Positions 19,199 to 28,140 of a stretch of 64,000 bases of DNA are shown in pieces. The notes below the pieces were generated by a model that was not told the origin of the DNA, made no database searches, and saw only the letters and a list, made by a program, of their open reading frames with translations. How positions within the stretch are numbered: position 1 is the stretch's first letter; each line of letters begins with the position of its first letter. A program made the translations under genes and the position numbers. Source of the stretch: Altericroceibacterium endophyticum (GTDB lineage: Bacteria > Pseudomonadota > Alphaproteobacteria > Sphingomonadales > Sphingomonadaceae); the NCBI RefSeq assembly GCF_009827595.1, contig NZ_WTYT01000001.1, positions 124,001-188,000 of the forward strand, given 5' to 3'.

Positions 19199-20107
19199 TT
19201 ACCAGAAGAAGTCGTGAATCACATCGACCACTTCACCGGAATAGATATCGACCAGCAACACATCGTCATAATACCGTACCCAGCGATAGGGGCCATACAC
19301 GTCCGGCAGACGATAGTATGACGGGTTGTTGATCCAGTAACGGTTCGAATAGAACAAGCGATCCAGACTGAAACCGATGCTCAAACGCCGGTAATTATAA
19401 TTCCGGTAGGGCGAATAATAGCGTCCTGGCCGGAATACCGAACGATGGGCCGTGCGATAGCGGTGCCAATTATACCGTTGGTTCTGGCGCCACTGTCTGT
19501 TCCAGCGGCGGTGATCACGCCTGGCCTCGCGGTAATCCCGCCTATTCTCGTAGCGATTGCGATGCTGGCGCCTGTCGCCCGCTTGTTGTCTGTCGCGGTA
19601 GCGCTGGTTTCGTTCGATTCGTTGCCGCCGTTCGCGCTCATAGCGCTGGCGGGAATCACGGTCCGCCCTTTGTGTCTGGCGCTGCTGATGCTGGCGCGCG
19701 CGCTCGCCGCGATTATTGGCTCGCTGCCGGTCGCGTGAACCCCGCTCTATCGATCGGGCACGTTGTTCGCCGTTTCGCTCAACCCGGTCCGCGCGCCTTT
19801 CGCTGCGGCGATCAATGCGCTGGGCCTGTTGCTGATTTCCGCGATTGGCCGCACGCTGCGCTGCGCGGTCGCCGCGATTTTCAATGCGCTGTGCACGCCT
19901 TTCGCTGCGCCTCTCAACCCGGTTGGCTTGCCTTTCGCTGCGTCTTTCAACCCGATTGGCCCGTCTTTCAGCCTGTCCACCGCGATTATTTACGGACCGT
20001 TCCCGATCCGATCTTTGCGACGCGGCCTGGGCAGGTATAGAGGGCAGGGTCAGAGCCAAGGCCATAGCGGCAAGCCCACTATTCCTTAAGAATGATCCGA
20101 TTTTCAT
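19199..20107 (-). CDS. RcnB-like periplasmic protein with long Arg-rich repeat region
   Basis: A 302-residue secreted protein. A signal peptide (MKIGSFLRNSGLAAMALAL, cleaved near PAQAAS) precedes about 150 residues dominated by Arg, Gln, Asn and Glu in heptad-like units such as RVERRSERQANRVERRSER. The C-terminal region ends YYDDVLLVDIYSGEVVDVI, the RcnB-family signature; RcnB in enterobacteria helps nickel/cobalt homeostasis. Start 20107 is taken over 20125 because GGAG lies eight bases ahead. The repeat region is low-complexity and may bind nucleic acid, polyanions or cell wall; this is inference. Confidence 0.8.
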   Translation of the reverse strand: MKIGSFLRNSGLAAMALALTLPSIPAQAASQRSDRERSVNNRGGQAERRANRVERRSERQANRVERRSERRAQRIENRGDRAAQRAANRGNQQQAQRIDRRSERRADRVERNGEQRARSIERGSRDRQRANNRGERARQHQQRQTQRADRDSRQRYERERRQRIERNQRYRDRQQAGDRRQHRNRYENRRDYREARRDHRRWNRQWRQNQRYNWHRYRTAHRSVFRPGRYYSPYRNYNYRRLSIGFSLDRLFYSNRYWINNPSYYRLPDVYGPYRWVRYYDDVLLVDIYSGEVVDVIHDFFW

Positions 20108-20286
20108 TTCGGTGTCTCCGTCCAAAAGCCGCCAGTGCGGCGTAGGAGCATTGGATAGGCATTCCTGTCTGACCGTTCACTGAACCGACTGTTTACCTTA
20201 ATATTCATATTAATAAGATGAAATATGAACAGTCCCGCTGTTGCTGGCCACTGGACCGGGCGTGACTTGACGGTTAGAGGGCGTTC

Positions 20287-21624
20287 ATGAAGCTCTTGCC
20301 AAATTTTGCTGAACACCTGTCGAAAGCGCTTCCGAATGACATCCAGCGGATGGATGACTGGCGCCGACGGGTTGCGACATTCGCAGGGGCGCTGATGATT
20401 GGTCTGGTCGCGCTTGTTTTTGCATGGGCCGGGGATTTCGTACAGGATCAGTTTAACAGAATTCAGGCGGCAGAGCCTTACGCCCCCCTCATCCTCACTC
20501 CGCTCTTATTCGTGGTGTTGGCATCCGTCACGCGCACGCTAGCGCCTGAGGCGCGGGGATCGGGTATTCCGCAGGTCATCGCAGCCAGCCGCGATGTGGA
20601 TGGCGAAACGGCGCGCGGATTGCTGTCGCTCAAGGCCGGCATTGCGAAAATTTTTCTGACCCTTGGTGCTTTGTTTGGCGGGGCGTCGGTCGGGCGTGAA
20701 GGGCCAACGGTTCAGCTGGGCGGCGCGATCATGGTGCAGATGCACCGGTTGTTCGGCGCCAGGGTAACCCCCGGGGTGCTGATTTCCGGCGGTGCCGCGG
20801 GTGTGGCGGCAGCTTTCAATACGCCGCTTGCGGGGATCGCTTTTGCGATCGAGGAGCTGGCGGTCGCTTATGAACAGCGTGTCGCCGTGCTGGTGATGGG
20901 CGCGGTGATGATTGCCGGCCTGACCAGTCAGGGGCTGGCGGGAAGCTATGTCTATTTTGGCGAAATGTCCGCCAGTCTGCCCCTCGACACTGTCTTGATC
21001 GCTGCACCGATGGCCGGCTTTATCGGCGGAATTCTGGGTGGTTGCTTTGCCCGCATGTTCCTGGCGCTGAGCGGACCCAAGGGCCGCTGGCGCCCACTGC
21101 TCAGCAAACGGCCGATCATCACCGCGTTGATATGCGGGATCATCGTTGCAGTTCTGGGCATCATCACCGGCGGCGCCAGTTGGGGAACCGGCTATGAACC
21201 CACCCGCGCTTTGCTGGAGGGTGCGGAGGGCACCTATCTCTTTGGCCCGGCCAAATTCATTGCGTCACTCGCCACGAGTGCGAGCGGTATCCCGGGCGGC
21301 ATCTTTGCGCCTTCTCTCGCTGTCGGTGGCGGTATTGGCAATCTGATGACACCGCTGTTTCCGGCGGAACAAGCCAGCGCCATCATCCTGCTGGGTATGG
21401 CTGGGTATTTCGTCGGCGTCGTCCGGGCCCCTTTGACGGCGGTCATTATTCTCAGTGAAACAACCGGTAGCACAGGCGCCATTCTGCCGCTCTTTGCGAC
21501 GGCCCTAATTGCAGACTGGGCCGGGGGGCTTGTTTGCAAGCAGCGTCTCTATCACGCACTGGCCGGCGATTTCATCAAGAAGCGTCCGGGCGGCCCAGAC
21601 CCTGCACAAGGGCTCAAAGCCTGA
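20287..21624 (+). CDS. CLC-family chloride channel/antiporter
   Basis: A 445-residue polytopic membrane protein. The CLC selectivity motifs are GSGIPQV, GREGPTVQLGG and GIFAPSLAVGG. The gating Glu is present in GREGP, and a second Glu in FAIEELAVAYEQ matches the proton-path Glu of E. coli ClcA, so it is probably a chloride/proton antiporter rather than a passive channel. Such proteins support acid resistance. It has no C-terminal CBS domain. Divergent from the RcnB-like gene. Confidence 0.93.
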   Translation: MKLLPNFAEHLSKALPNDIQRMDDWRRRVATFAGALMIGLVALVFAWAGDFVQDQFNRIQAAEPYAPLILTPLLFVVLASVTRTLAPEARGSGIPQVIAASRDVDGETARGLLSLKAGIAKIFLTLGALFGGASVGREGPTVQLGGAIMVQMHRLFGARVTPGVLISGGAAGVAAAFNTPLAGIAFAIEELAVAYEQRVAVLVMGAVMIAGLTSQGLAGSYVYFGEMSASLPLDTVLIAAPMAGFIGGILGGCFARMFLALSGPKGRWRPLLSKRPIITALICGIIVAVLGIITGGASWGTGYEPTRALLEGAEGTYLFGPAKFIASLATSASGIPGGIFAPSLAVGGGIGNLMTPLFPAEQASAIILLGMAGYFVGVVRAPLTAVIILSETTGSTGAILPLFATALIADWAGGLVCKQRLYHALAGDFIKKRPGGPDPAQGLKA

Positions 21625-21636
21625 TAGATGTAGACC

Positions 21637-21673
21637 CGAAAAGGCCGCCGGGAGCGATCCCGGCGGCCTTTCA
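21637..21673. terminator. Intrinsic terminator after the CLC gene
   Basis: Stem GGCCGCCGGG / CCCGGCGGCC with a 6-base loop, preceded by AAAA and followed by TTTC, 13 bases after the CLC stop codon. Confidence 0.85.
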
Positions 21674-21763
21674 ACTATAACAGTTACCGGTGCAGATAAG
21701 TCGGCATTCCTACACTGACAAAAAATTCCCGGAATCATTCAGTAAACGCGAATGGACAGCACC

Positions 21764-21961
21764 TTATTCTATCGAACCTTGCATGCAGTCGGTTTCCTCC
21801 AATCGTGCAAAGAAAATATCCTCCCAGGCCTGCGTGAATCTCTCAGCTCTCGCATCGGCATAGTCCAATGCTGCGTAGAAACATGTCGGCGGAGCAGCTT
21901 GAGATGGTGTTGATGTCGCTAATATAGCCGATCCGAGCAACAAAATAGAAATCTTCTTCAT
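21764..21961 (-). CDS. Small secreted hypothetical protein, 65 residues
   Basis: Reads as a signal peptide (MKKISILLLGSAILATS, cleavage near SQAAPP) and a mature part of about 43 residues with two Cys (PTCFYAA and ETDCMQG), which could form a disulfide. A good ribosome-binding site (GAAGGA, about six bases before the ATG on the minus strand) supports it. No family recognised. It lies alone between two terminators, so it is a single-gene transcript. Local base composition is AT-richer than the flanks, so acquisition or rapid evolution is possible. Confidence 0.65.
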   Translation of the reverse strand: MKKISILLLGSAILATSTPSQAAPPTCFYAALDYADARAERFTQAWEDIFFARLEETDCMQGSIE

Positions 21962-22040
21962 CGTTCTTCCTTCTAAATAAATATGAGGAGCGACTCGAAG
22001 GAATAACTAGAGGCTATATAATAAATTTTATCTGGCAAAT

Positions 22041-22081
22041 AAAAAGGCCGCCGGGATTGCTCCCAGCGGCCTTTTTTTTTT
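22041..22081. terminator. Intrinsic terminator between the small secreted gene and ettA
   Basis: Stem GGCCGCCGGG / CCCAGCGGCC (one mismatch) with a short loop, flanked by five A and ten T. On the minus strand it serves ettA, which ends at 22102. It is close in sequence to the terminators at 19147 and 21637. Confidence 0.85.
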
Positions 22082-22101
22082 GATCAATAAATGTAAGCAG
22101 A

Positions 22102-23784
22102 TCAGTCGCGCGTCAGCTTTTTGTATGACAATGCAGTCGGACGATCCGCTGCATCACCCAGGCGGCGGCGCTTGTCTTCTTCATAATCGGCAAAGTTACC
22201 TTCGAACCATTCGACGTGGCTATTGCCCTCGAATGCCAGAATATGCGTGGCGAGACGGTCAAGGAAGAAGCGGTCATGCGAGATGACCACTGCGCAACCG
22301 GCGAAGTTCTCGATCGCATCTTCCAGAGCTGCCAGTGTTTCAACGTCAAGATCGTTGGTCGGTTCGTCAAGCAGCAGCACATTGCCGCCTTCTTTCAGCA
22401 TCTTGGCCATGTGGACGCGGTTGCGTTCACCACCAGAGAGCTTGCCGACATTCTTCTGCTGATCCTGACCCTTGAAGTTGAAGGCGCCGACATAGGCGCG
22501 CGTCGACATGTCGTGGCCATTGACCTGCATGTAATCCAGCCCGTCGGAGATTTCTTCCCACACATTATTCTTGGGGTTCAGATCGCCGCGGCTCTGATCG
22601 ACATAACCAAGATGCACTGTATCGCCGATCTCGATGGACCCGCTATCGGCTTGTTCCTTGCCGGTGATGAGCTTGAACAAGGTGGACTTACCCGCGCCGT
22701 TCGGCCCGATCACGCCGACAATACCGCCCGGCGGGAGCATGAAGGACAGGTCTTCAAACAGCAGCTTGTCGCCGAAACTCATGGTCAGGTTCTTGGCTTC
22801 GATAACCTTGCCACCCAGACGTTCAGGAACCTGAATGACGATCTGCGCCTTGCCGGGTTTGCGATCGCTCTGCGCATCCTGCAACTGTTCGAACTTGCGG
22901 ATACGGGCCTTGCTCTTGGTCTGGCGAGCCTTCGGGCTCTGCCTGATCCATTCCAGCTCTTCCTTGAGCGATTTCTGGCGGCCTGATTCCTCGCGCTCTT
23001 CCTGGCCGAGGCGCTGGGCTTTCTTTTCCAGATAGGTGGAATAATTGCCTTCATACGGGAAGTATTTCCCGCGATCGAGTTCAAGAATCCAGCCCACCAC
23101 ATTGTCGAGGAAGTAGCGGTCATGGGTGATCATCAGAACCGCGCCAGCATATTCCTTCAGGTGATTTTCCAGCCAGTTGACGCTTTCAGCATCGAGGTGG
23201 TTGGTCGGTTCGTCGAGCAACAGAATGGAAGGCTTCTGGATCAGCAGGCGCGTGAGCGCGACGCGGCGCTTTTCACCACCGGAGAGGGTTTCCACCGAAG
23301 AGTCAGATGGAGGGCAGCGGAGCGCTTCCATCGCCAGTTCCAGCTGACTGTCGAGTGACCAGCCATCCACGGCATCGATCTTGCCCTGCAGCTCGCCCAT
23401 TTCCTCCATCAGCGCATCGAAATCGGTATCATCCTGAGGATCGCCCATTTCGGCAGAGATGGCATTGAAACGTTCGACCATATCGGCTGTTTCGCGTGCA
23501 CCGTCCTTGACGTTTTCCAGCACGGTCTTGGTCGGGTCCAATTCTGGTTCCTGAGCCAGATAGCCAACGGTGATGTTTTCACCGGCCCATGCTTCACCGG
23601 TGAAATCGGTATCGATTCCGCCCATGATTTTCATCAGCGTAGATTTACCCACGCCATTGGGCCCCACGATGCCGATTTTGGCACCCTGATAGAATTGCAG
23701 ATTGATGTCCGACAACACCGGCTTCTGTGCGCCGGGGAAGGTTTTGGTCATGTTTTTCATGACATATGCGTATTGGGCGGCCAT
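22102..23784 (-). CDS. ettA: Energy-dependent translational throttle protein EttA (ABC-F ATPase)
   Basis: A 560-residue soluble protein with two ABC domains and no membrane segment. It gates ribosomes entering elongation according to cell energy state. Walker A motifs are GPNGVGKST and GPNGAGKST; signatures are LSGGEKRRVAL and LSGGERNRVHM; Walker B motifs are LLLDEPTNHLD and LLLDEPTNDLD. The EttA-type arm and PtIM linker region between the domains is present (about bases 22800-23050). Start at 23784; transcribed away from the M28 peptidase. Confidence 0.95.
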   Translation of the reverse strand: MAAQYAYVMKNMTKTFPGAQKPVLSDINLQFYQGAKIGIVGPNGVGKSTLMKIMGGIDTDFTGEAWAGENITVGYLAQEPELDPTKTVLENVKDGARETADMVERFNAISAEMGDPQDDTDFDALMEEMGELQGKIDAVDGWSLDSQLELAMEALRCPPSDSSVETLSGGEKRRVALTRLLIQKPSILLLDEPTNHLDAESVNWLENHLKEYAGAVLMITHDRYFLDNVVGWILELDRGKYFPYEGNYSTYLEKKAQRLGQEEREESGRQKSLKEELEWIRQSPKARQTKSKARIRKFEQLQDAQSDRKPGKAQIVIQVPERLGGKVIEAKNLTMSFGDKLLFEDLSFMLPPGGIVGVIGPNGAGKSTLFKLITGKEQADSGSIEIGDTVHLGYVDQSRGDLNPKNNVWEEISDGLDYMQVNGHDMSTRAYVGAFNFKGQDQQKNVGKLSGGERNRVHMAKMLKEGGNVLLLDEPTNDLDVETLAALEDAIENFAGCAVVISHDRFFLDRLATHILAFEGNSHVEWFEGNFADYEEDKRRRLGDAADRPTALSYKKLTRD

Positions 23785-23926
23785 TCGTCGTCCTTCGGAT
23801 AGGATCTAATATGTCTGTGAGGTTGCCCCGCAGATAAGGCGCGAAGCGCTTCGGGGCAAGCGCCCGCGAAATGCAGGCGCGTATTTTGCTATTGGCAAGA
23901 TCGTGAGCGGTGTTAGCGTCACCTTC

Positions 23927-25315
23927 ATGAAATCACATTCTCTCTTGCTCGCTGGTGCTGCCACATTTTTCGCAGCGGCACTTTCCGTCTCGCCTGTTCT
24001 GGCTCAGCCAACGGCTCCATCCCTAGCGGATCAGGCCGATAGCGCGCTTGAATCGGATGATTACGCCTGGAATTTCGTCGAAGGGCTGACAACCGAAGTC
24101 GGCCCCCGCCAGGCCGGAACGGAAGCCGAAGCGCGCGGCCGGGCCTGGGCTGTCCAATGGCTGAAGCAACAGGGGTTCTCCGATGTGCAGGTGGAGCCCT
24201 TCATGATGAATACATGGGTTCGCGGGGAGGAAAAGGCCGAGATTATCAGCCCCTTTGCGCAGCCGATGACGCTTGTCGCCCTGGGTAATTCTGCCTCAAC
24301 CGGGCCGGATGGTGTGAAAGCGGAAGTTGTCGGCTTCGATTCCTATGCCGATCTTATGGATGCGCCCGCTGGCAGCCTCACGGGCAAGATTGCTTTTATC
24401 AATCATCACATGAAACCCACGCAGGATGGATCGGGCTATGGCTTTGCCGGACCGGCACGCTGGACCGGCCCTTCATTGGCAGCCAGCAAGGGTGCGATCG
24501 CGGTGGTTATCCGTTCGATAGGAACCGACAACCACCGCACACCGCATACGGGAGGAACCACCTTTGCCGAGGGCGTGGAGCCGGTTCCGGCGGCGGCGCT
24601 GTCCAACCCCGATGCCGACAATCTTGTGCGGATGCTGGAGCGCGCGCCGCAGGTGACGATGAAGCTGACCCTGACACCGCGCAATCTGGGGCAAACCGAA
24701 AGCGGCAATGTCCTCGCGGAGATTCCCGGAAGCGATCTCTCGCTTCCGCCGGTGCTGCTCGCTTGCCATCTCGATAGCTGGGACCTTGGAACCGGTGCGA
24801 TCGACGATGGCGTGGGCTGCGGTATCGCTGCTGCCGCTGCGAAAAATGTGGCCGCCACCGGCACGCCGCTGCGCACGATCCGCCTGCTGTTTGCCGGAGC
24901 GGAAGAAACAGGCCTCTGGGGCGGGCGAGCCTATGCCAAGGCCCATGCGGACGATCCGATCGCCGTGGGGCTGGAAAGCGATTTCGGAGCGGATCGCATC
25001 TGGCAGTTGCGGACCAATTTTGCCGCTGAAAACGCCGCTCTGCATGACAGACTGGTAAGGGCGGTTGCCCGCTTCGGAGTCGAAGGATCGGATGAGGAAG
25101 CACATGACGGCGCAGATCTGGTCATAATCGGCGAGCAGAAGGCGGGGCATGTGGATCTGGCACAGGATGGCACCCATTATTTCGATCTGCACCACACGCC
25201 TGATGATACGCTGGACAAGATCGATCCGGCACAATTGCGGCAGAATGTCGCCGTCTGGACACAAGTGGTCGGTATTCTGGCGAATGAAGACCAGCCGATA
25301 AAGAGCTCGAACTGA
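23927..25315 (+). CDS. Secreted M28-family metallopeptidase
   Basis: A 462-residue exopeptidase with an N-terminal signal peptide (MKSHSLLLAGAATFFAAAL, cleaved after VLAQ). Zinc ligands and catalytic residues of the M28 co-catalytic site are seen: His in ACHLDSWDLG, Asp in AIDDGVGC, Glu-Glu in FAGAEETGLWGG, Asp in ESDFGAD and His in LHHTPDDT. Likely releases amino acids from peptides in the periplasm or outside. The stop overlaps the start of the next gene (TGATG), so it is the first gene of a three-gene coupled unit with two PH-domain proteins. Confidence 0.92.
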   Translation: MKSHSLLLAGAATFFAAALSVSPVLAQPTAPSLADQADSALESDDYAWNFVEGLTTEVGPRQAGTEAEARGRAWAVQWLKQQGFSDVQVEPFMMNTWVRGEEKAEIISPFAQPMTLVALGNSASTGPDGVKAEVVGFDSYADLMDAPAGSLTGKIAFINHHMKPTQDGSGYGFAGPARWTGPSLAASKGAIAVVIRSIGTDNHRTPHTGGTTFAEGVEPVPAAALSNPDADNLVRMLERAPQVTMKLTLTPRNLGQTESGNVLAEIPGSDLSLPPVLLACHLDSWDLGTGAIDDGVGCGIAAAAAKNVAATGTPLRTIRLLFAGAEETGLWGGRAYAKAHADDPIAVGLESDFGADRIWQLRTNFAAENAALHDRLVRAVARFGVEGSDEEAHDGADLVIIGEQKAGHVDLAQDGTHYFDLHHTPDDTLDKIDPAQLRQNVAVWTQVVGILANEDQPIKSSN

Positions 25316-25818
25316 TGGATCAGGACGGGGGCACGGCGGCAGCGGCTCCGGCTATTGCGGAACCTGCGCTGACGCGGCTCGACCCGAATTATATCTGGAT
25401 ATTGCGGGCTCATTCGCTGGTCGTGCTGGTGCCCCTGCTGGCAGGTGCCGTATTTCTGGGTGAAACTCTGGAAGCCTTGCGCTGGCTGCCGCTCTTACTT
25501 GTTCTGATTGTTGGGGCCATTGTCCTGTGGCGCGTGCCTTTGCGCCGCTTCAGCCACCGTGGATATAACATGGGTGCGGATCGGCTGCGTATCGTCAAGG
25601 GATTCCTGTTCTACTCGGATACGGTGGTGCCCTTTGGCCGCGTTCAGCATATTGATCTGACGCGAGGGCCGCTGGAACGCTTCCTTGGACTGGCAACGCT
25701 TATCCTGCATACGGCCGGCACGCATAATGCCTCGATCACGCTGCCCGGTCTGGCGCAGGAGGATGCAGAGGCAATGCGTGAAACCATTCGGCAGCATATC
25801 AAGCGCGAGATGATGTGA
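25315..25818 (+). CDS. PH-domain membrane protein (YdbS-like)
   Basis: A 167-residue protein with two adjacent hydrophobic segments near residues 35-75 followed by one bacterial PH (bPH2/DUF304) domain (LRIVKGFLFYSDTVVPFGRV). It is the small partner of the pair; the larger one follows with a GTGA overlap. YdbS/YdbT-like pairs are found widely in bacteria but their role is poorly defined. Here both are translationally coupled to a secreted peptidase. Confidence 0.85.
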   Translation: MDQDGGTAAAAPAIAEPALTRLDPNYIWILRAHSLVVLVPLLAGAVFLGETLEALRWLPLLLVLIVGAIVLWRVPLRRFSHRGYNMGADRLRIVKGFLFYSDTVVPFGRVQHIDLTRGPLERFLGLATLILHTAGTHNASITLPGLAQEDAEAMRETIRQHIKREMM

Positions 25819-27371
25819 GCGAAGAGCGCGGAATTCCCGAAGGTGCAGGACAGCGCACCCATCCGCTCGGGCTGATCGTGCGGGCCATAGAGGATATGCG
25901 TCAGGCAATCCTGCCGATTGTCGCGGCTTTTTTCGGCAGCCGGGCCTTTGTCGATAGAGGCCCGGCTCTGGTTGTCGGCGCGGCTGTTGTTATCATTGCA
26001 TTCAATGTCGGCACCGCCTGGCTGGGCTGGATACGACGCGAATATTTTGTCGGCGCGGAGGATATTCGGCTCGAGAGCGGCATTTTTTCGCGTGAGGCTC
26101 GTTCGGTTCCTTTTGAACGTATTCAGGACGTCAGTCTGGAGGAGAAGTTTTTACCTAGACTGCTGGGTCTAGCCACGGTGCGGTTTGAAACCGGCGCTGG
26201 CGGAAAAGACGAAATGGCGCTGTCCTACGTTACACTTCAGGAAGGTGCCCGTTTGCGTGAACTGGTGCGGGCGAGGCGGGATGAGGGGGCTTTACCCAAC
26301 GCTGATCCTGAGGGCGATCCCACTGGCAATATGGCCCAGTCCGCAGATGCAGTGGAGCGGCCGGCTGCGCAGGACCGCCTGCTTTTTTCCATGGGGCCGC
26401 TGCGTTTGCTGACCTTGGGGGTGTTCGAGTTCTCGCTCATTGCTTTCGCCTTGCTCTTCGGACTGGCGCAGCAGCTTGAATTCATGCTGCCATTCGATCT
26501 CTGGGAGCCGGATAATTGGCGGGGACTAGCAGAAAATCAGCAGGAAATGCTGAGCGGTTGGGGACCGTTCGCACAGGTCTTGCTCGTGGCGCTTGCGCTC
26601 GGGTCGCTGTCCCTGGCTGGGTTCGCGACGGGGATCATCAGAATTTTCGCGAGAGATTGGGGCTTCCGGCTTGATCGTACGGCCAAAGGTTTTCGCCGCC
26701 GCCGGGGTCTGCTCACCCGCACGGATGTGGTTATGCCCATTCACCGTGTGCAGGCTGTGCAAATTCGCACCGGCATGATCCGTCGGCTGTTCGGCTGGTA
26801 TTCGCTGCGATTTGTCAGTTTGGCGCAGGATACCCGTTCAGCCAGCCATGATGTCGCTCCACTGGCCCGCCTTGCGGAATTGGACCCGATCATTCGCGAA
26901 GCCGGGCAGACACCGCCATCGGACGCGTTGAAATGGCATTTCCCGTCGCCGAAACACTGGATCATGCGCGGATCGCTTTTGATGGTGCCAATTTTGGCGC
27001 TCGCCATCGGGGCGTGGCTGGAATTCGACCTATGGTTGGGGGCCGCGATTGGCCTCATCGGCTCCGGGCTGAATTTGATCGGCAATGCGATTGCGTGGCG
27101 GCGCACGCGTTGGGCCTGTGATGACCGGCAAATCTATCTGCGTGAGGGGCTGCTGACGCCTGAACTGTCCATCGCCGCCCGGATAAAGCTGCAATCTGCG
27201 GAAATTACGCAGGGTCCCTTTGGGCGAATGCTGAATTATGCCGATCTGCATTTCGGTCTGGCCGGCGGCAAGATGAGCATACATGGCATAGATCGACGAT
27301 CCGCAATGGCGCTTCGCGGAGCGGTTATGGAAAGCGCAGCCAAGGTTGGATTTTCCGATCTGCCACACTGA
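25815..27371 (+). CDS. PH-domain membrane protein (YdbT-like)
   Basis: A 518-residue membrane protein beginning at a GTG that overlaps the stop of the YdbS-like gene. It holds at least two copies of the bPH2 domain, each preceded by a pair of hydrophobic segments: IRLESGIFSREARSVPFERI, the mid-protein FRRRRGLLTRTDVVMPIHRV, and a third candidate, DRQIYLREGLLTPELSI. All three share the pattern of a strand, a turn and a PxxRI/V-type end, suggesting triplication. Function is unknown. Confidence 0.85.
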   Translation: MSEERGIPEGAGQRTHPLGLIVRAIEDMRQAILPIVAAFFGSRAFVDRGPALVVGAAVVIIAFNVGTAWLGWIRREYFVGAEDIRLESGIFSREARSVPFERIQDVSLEEKFLPRLLGLATVRFETGAGGKDEMALSYVTLQEGARLRELVRARRDEGALPNADPEGDPTGNMAQSADAVERPAAQDRLLFSMGPLRLLTLGVFEFSLIAFALLFGLAQQLEFMLPFDLWEPDNWRGLAENQQEMLSGWGPFAQVLLVALALGSLSLAGFATGIIRIFARDWGFRLDRTAKGFRRRRGLLTRTDVVMPIHRVQAVQIRTGMIRRLFGWYSLRFVSLAQDTRSASHDVAPLARLAELDPIIREAGQTPPSDALKWHFPSPKHWIMRGSLLMVPILALAIGAWLEFDLWLGAAIGLIGSGLNLIGNAIAWRRTRWACDDRQIYLREGLLTPELSIAARIKLQSAEITQGPFGRMLNYADLHFGLAGGKMSIHGIDRRSAMALRGAVMESAAKVGFSDLPH

Positions 27372-27503
27372 AAATTTGTCTGTTCCAGTATAATTAAACT
27401 TTGCGGTGAGATGAACAAGCGGTGCGGCCAAAGGTGGAACCTGGCCTTCTCAATGTAATGAGATGATGTAACAAAGGCCCCGGTTCGGTTCTGGAGTCAC
27501 CCG

Positions 27504-28055
27504 ATGATTAAGCTTGCAGGAAAGTGGTCGGCGCGCGGTAAAGCGACCGTGATGAGTATTGCAGCCTGTATGGCGTTCAGTGGCGTGATAGCCTCCCCTG
27601 CGGCCGCATCGCCTTTGCAATGCGTGCCCTATGCGCGTGAGCAGTCGGGCATTTCTATCCATGGGAATGCGCGGACCTGGTGGGGTAAGGCAGAGGGTAA
27701 ATTTCAGCGCGGTCAGGAACCGGAGGTCGGCGCGGTCATGGCATTTGCCCCTACGCGGGCGATGCCCCTCGGTCATGTTGCCGTGGTGCGCGATATTCTG
27801 GATGAACGCCACGTTCGTATCGGCCATGCCAATTGGTCTTCACCGGGCAGGATCGAAGAGAATGTTCTAGCGGAAGATGTCTCCGAGGATGGCGACTGGA
27901 GTGAAGTGCGCGTCTGGTACGGTCCGAGCCATGCGTTGGGCGCGCGCCATAATCCGCTTTACGGATTTATCTACAATGCCAGCCCAGCCGAGAATGATGA
28001 CGTCGCGACAGAAATTGCGGCTTCTACCGAGAGTGGCAGGGACGATATCGGCTAA
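27504..28055 (+). CDS. Secreted CHAP-domain amidase
   Basis: A 183-residue protein with a signal peptide (cleavage near SPAAASPLQ) followed by a CHAP domain. The catalytic Cys is in LQCVPYAREQSG and the His in PLGHVAVVRDI, with the Asn/Glu region HANWSSPG. CHAP enzymes cut peptidoglycan peptide bonds or amides; this one would act in the periplasm on cell wall. It starts 132 bases after the PH pair, in its own transcript. Confidence 0.85.
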   Translation: MIKLAGKWSARGKATVMSIAACMAFSGVIASPAAASPLQCVPYAREQSGISIHGNARTWWGKAEGKFQRGQEPEVGAVMAFAPTRAMPLGHVAVVRDILDERHVRIGHANWSSPGRIEENVLAEDVSEDGDWSEVRVWYGPSHALGARHNPLYGFIYNASPAENDDVATEIAASTESGRDDIG

Positions 28056-28140
28056 GGCGTGATCAATCGCCCCGGAATTCCTACAATTGCCTCGTTTTGC
28101 CTCCGCCTCTCAGTGTGACGCAGCTAAGCGACAAAACCCC

